Source of the DNA: Nitrospirota bacterium
Lineage (GTDB): Bacteria; Nitrospirota; UBA9217
Reading direction: 5' to 3'
Length of the DNA stretch: 15,598 nt
Assembly: GCA_013334545.1 (NCBI GenBank)
Contig: JAAXXJ010000044.1
Span: 1-15,598, forward strand
Position numbers and translations under genes: made by a program. Position 1 is the stretch's first letter. Every line of letters starts with the position of its first letter. The notes beneath the pieces are model-generated. The model saw only the letters and a program-made list of their open reading frames with translations. It had not been told where the DNA came from and searched no databases. This document shows positions 13,589-15,598 of this stretch, one piece after another.

Positions 13589-14536
13589 TCATGTTCGAGA
13601 TCTCGCGGGAAGCTCGCGGCAGGGAGTCTGTTCAGCGCTTCCAGGGACAAGAGGCAACCGGACCTCCACGATGGTACCTTCATTCCATTTGCTGACAAAG
13701 GACAGGGTCCCGCCCAGGAACTCCACGAGTGACCGGGTCCGCGGCAGTCCCGTCCCGAGAGCAGCACTGCAGAATGCTTTCCGCCCTGCATTGCCGGTCA
13801 TGAGGGCCGAGAGGCGCTTGACCTCGGATCCGCTCATTCCTTTGCCTGTATCGGTCACCATGAGCGTCAGATGGTCCTGCTGCCTGCCGAGGATAAGGGT
13901 GATCCTGCCCCGGTCCGTGTATTGGGCCGCATTTTCCAGGAGGTTCGCTGCGATCTGCAGGAACTTGCCGCTATCCGACCACAGGGTGAGCGGTCGCTCA
14001 GTGGCGACCATCTCCACTTTCACCGATTTGCCGGCGACAAGAGCGCGTGTTGAGACCATCAGGTCCCGGAGGAGTTCAACGGCGTCGAAGTGCTCCCGGG
14101 AGAGGCCACCCTGGCCGGGCTTGGCGTCCGGGAGCCCGCGGACGTTCTCAGCCACGGAGCTCAGGCGGGTCGCTCCCGTGATGAGCAGAGGAAACCCCTG
14201 ATCCACGCTCTCCGAAGACCCGAATACCGTCTCGCTGCGCACCTGATCTGCTCTTTCCTCCTGACACCGGGTCAGCGAGGCGCGCCCGCGGTAATCGTGA
14301 TGGGTGAAGTGCAGATCACTCCGTGCCCGCTGCTGAGCTGCAGGGTCCGATGCAGCCGCTTCGGTCGGGTCAGGAGAGATCGCCTCCGGCATGCGCGCGT
14401 GGCGGTCGGTGTGCAATTCCAGGGGCGCCTCCGTGCTGGTGGCCGTCTGCTGAAAGCGGGGTCGTTTGACCACGTTAGCTGCCGGTGATGCCACGGTCCG
14501 AAGCTCTACGCTCCGCGGTGCCTTTCGCAAAGGCAT
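13589..14536 (-). CDS. Soluble histidine-kinase-like protein with degenerate H-box
   Basis: Up to 315 residues, with no membrane helix. The C-terminal half is a clear HATPase domain: N-box NLLENAAQYT (198-207), DTGKGM (229-234), LGTGLPRTRSLVEFLGGTLSF (260-280). Upstream, LLITGATRLSSVAENVR (117-133) and HFDAVELLRDL match the second dimerisation helix and linker of sensor kinases. The expected first helix aligns at ARSDLHFTHHDYRGRASL (71-88), so His80 with Asp81 could be the phosphorylation site, but one residue appears missing and the usual Pro and surrounding residues are absent. Residues 1-70 are low-complexity. The start is uncertain: ATG 14536 overlaps the small membrane gene by 62 bp and lacks a ribosome site; GTG 14473 (just after that gene's stop) and ATG 14392 are alternatives. 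Binding of ATP is likely; kinase activity is doubtful. Confidence 0.68.
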   Translation of the reverse strand: MPLRKAPRSVELRTVASPAANVVKRPRFQQTATSTEAPLELHTDRHARMPEAISPDPTEAAASDPAAQQRARSDLHFTHHDYRGRASLTRCQEERADQVRSETVFGSSESVDQGFPLLITGATRLSSVAENVRGLPDAKPGQGGLSREHFDAVELLRDLMVSTRALVAGKSVKVEMVATERPLTLWSDSGKFLQIAANLLENAAQYTDRGRITLILGRQQDHLTLMVTDTGKGMSGSEVKRLSALMTGNAGRKAFCSAALGTGLPRTRSLVEFLGGTLSFVSKWNEGTIVEVRLPLVPGSAEQTPCRELPARSRT

Positions 14537-14651
14537 AGCAGAACAAAATGACCCCGAGCACCACCAGGACCCATTCGGTCAGCTGGCTGAGCTTTTGCAT
14601 GAATGATGTGAAAGCGTCGATCAGGCCTGTTGATTGCGATGGCATGTTCAT
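14475..14651 (-). CDS. Small single-pass membrane protein of unknown function
   Basis: A 58-residue protein starting MNMPSQSTGLID. An amphipathic N-terminal segment (to about residue 27) is followed by one membrane helix near 28-43 (WVLVVLGVILFCYAFA), then a polar, charged tail with KGTAERRASDR. The ATG at 14651 was preferred over GTG at 14657 because GGGGAGG lies 5 nt upstream, one of the strongest ribosome sites in the window. It follows the peroxiredoxin-acyltransferase gene by 15 bp and precedes or overlaps the degenerate kinase gene, so the three are probably one transcript. I recognise no family. A role as membrane anchor or partner of the soluble kinase is a guess from the neighbourhood. 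Confidence 0.6.
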   Translation of the reverse strand: MNMPSQSTGLIDAFTSFMQKLSQLTEWVLVVLGVILFCYAFAKGTAERRASDRGITGS

Positions 14652-14666
14652 GATCACCTCCCCGGT

Positions 14667-15598
14667 TCACGCGCAGGTTGCGAGACCGTCATTACTGTCC
14701 GTTCCGTGGTACGCGAGAAACGCCTCAGCGCCGTCCTTGCCCAAATAACGCTGGAGCACCTTTGGGTCGGTCCGCGTGAGATCAACGATGATAAGCGCAT
14801 CCAGGACGTTGTTGAAATCCTTATCGACATTGAAGCCCAAGATGCCTCCGTTCAGCTTGAGGTACTGGCGGAGCAGGACGGGCACTCCCTTGCCGTCAGG
14901 CTCGATCTCGGCGATGAGGGACGAGAGCTCATCGATATCCTGTCCCATGACGGTCATGGCAGCATCGGTGTCCAGTCCATTGAGCAGTCGCTCACGGTGG
15001 GCCCTCCGGGGCCGCACGGACCCGGCAAGTTCGCTTCGCAGGCAGTGGGCCTTCAGATAGCTGACCATGATCCTGCAGGAAAGGTCGCGATAATCCTTCG
15101 AGATGCTGACCGGCCCGAAGAGGGTCTTGTAGCGGGGATTCCGGACAATGTAGCGGCCGATCCCTTTCCAGAGCAGCAGAAGTGGCGCGTAGGAACGCTG
15201 ATATTCGGCGCGGATGAACGAACGGCCCAGCTCCAGGGCCGGCCCGAGCTGTTTCAGGAACTCCAGCACTTCCGTGGCGTGGCCGTCGGCCTTCACGCCG
15301 CGCCACTCGCGGCGGATCGCGCCTGCGCCGTCCAGGACGAAGGTGCTGCGCTCGATCCCGCGCACCTGTTTGCCATACATGTTTTTCAGCTTGATTACGC
15401 CGAACTGCGCGCACACCTTCTCGTCCTCGTCCGAGAGCAGGTCGAAGGGCAGGGCGAGCTTGGACTTGAAGCCCTCGTGCGACCGGATCGAGTCGCGCGA
15501 GATGCCGAGCACCGTCGCGCCCAGCGCCCGGTATTCGTCGTGGAGGTCGCGGAACTGCTGCGCCTCGGTGGTGCAGCCGGGCGTGTTGTCCTTGGGGT
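14667..15598 (-). CDS. Bcp-type peroxiredoxin joined to the C-terminal half of a hemolysin/OlsB-like acyltransferase (partial)
   Basis: The reading frame is open to the right edge, so the start is outside. The first part is a Bcp/PrxQ thiol peroxidase: TPGCTTE with the peroxidatic Cys at 15575-15573, then LPFDLLSDEDEKVCAQFGV, MYGKQVRGIERSTFVLD and REWRGVK, ending at EVLEFLKQL near 15246. With no linker the frame continues as GPALELGRSFIRAEYQRSYAP and LLLLWKGIGRYIVRN, the conserved late part of the hemolysin/OlsB-type GNAT acyltransferase domain, and then a tail (LNGGILGFNVDKDF, VVDL-like IIVDL, LAYHG) known to me from lipid acyltransferases of this type. The N-terminal half of the GNAT domain is missing. 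The peroxiredoxin part looks complete as far as seen, while the acyltransferase part is truncated and probably inactive alone. Natural fusion, recombination or assembly chimera are all possible. Confidence 0.75.
   Translation of the reverse strand, partial: PKDNTPGCTTEAQQFRDLHDEYRALGATVLGISRDSIRSHEGFKSKLALPFDLLSDEDEKVCAQFGVIKLKNMYGKQVRGIERSTFVLDGAGAIRREWRGVKADGHATEVLEFLKQLGPALELGRSFIRAEYQRSYAPLLLLWKGIGRYIVRNPRYKTLFGPVSISKDYRDLSCRIMVSYLKAHCLRSELAGSVRPRRAHRERLLNGLDTDAAMTVMGQDIDELSSLIAEIEPDGKGVPVLLRQYLKLNGGILGFNVDKDFNNVLDALIIVDLTRTDPKVLQRYLGKDGAEAFLAYHGTDSNDGLATCA

Noticed and set aside
13371..13592. 73-codon minus-strand frame with an ATGA overlap on the degenerate kinase stop
   Set aside because: No ribosome site, erratic Cys/Arg/Ser-rich composition towards its end and no family resemblance; it also runs beyond the Pho box spacer logic without any other support.

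Overview
All recognisable genes lie on the minus strand, so the biological reading direction is from right (15598) to left (1). GC content looks high, at roughly 60 % by eye. A periplasmic PstS with a cleavable signal peptide and a lipid A aminoarabinose (arn) gene set point to a Gram-negative, diderm bacterium. Protein style and the purine-rich inverted repeats between genes would fit an uncultivated deltaproteobacterium or Nitrospirae-type organism. That placement is an impression from memory and was not tested.

Right block (15598-13589). A gene cut by the window edge joins a Bcp-type peroxiredoxin directly to the C-terminal half of a hemolysin/OlsB-like acyltransferase. It is followed at short distance by a 58-residue single-pass membrane protein and by a soluble histidine-kinase-like protein with a normal ATPase domain but an eroded H-box. 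A 349-bp spacer with no convincing gene follows.

Middle block (13300-6872), phosphate sensing and uptake. A receiver-histidine kinase hybrid and a stand-alone receiver-like protein precede pstS-pstC-pstA-pstB-phoU. Tandem 11-bp PhoB-type repeats sit in front of both the hybrid kinase gene and pstS, with the same distance to a -10 element. A strong intrinsic terminator lies between pstS and pstC and probably sets PstS expression above that of the membrane transporter. No PhoB-type DNA-binding regulator is encoded in the window.

Left block (6776-1), lipid A modification. A near-consensus sigma-70 promoter precedes arnT, an arnE-like flippase subunit, arnB, arnC and arnA. ArnA is split into separate formyltransferase and UDP-glucuronate decarboxylase genes. 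Together these would make UDP-L-Ara4N precursors, attach the sugar to undecaprenyl phosphate, flip it and transfer it to lipid A. ArnD deformylase, Ugd and a second flippase subunit (ArnF) are not seen here. Three spacers inside this block carry imperfect inverted repeats with arms of about 29 bp in two sequence families, and one of them forms the last codons and stop of the formyltransferase gene.

Overall the window reads as envelope and phosphate physiology: phosphate uptake with its own sensor proteins next to a lipid A charge-modification operon. Most genes are familiar families. The least ordinary items are the peroxiredoxin-acyltransferase junction, the small membrane protein with its degenerate kinase, and the regulatory architecture around pstS.
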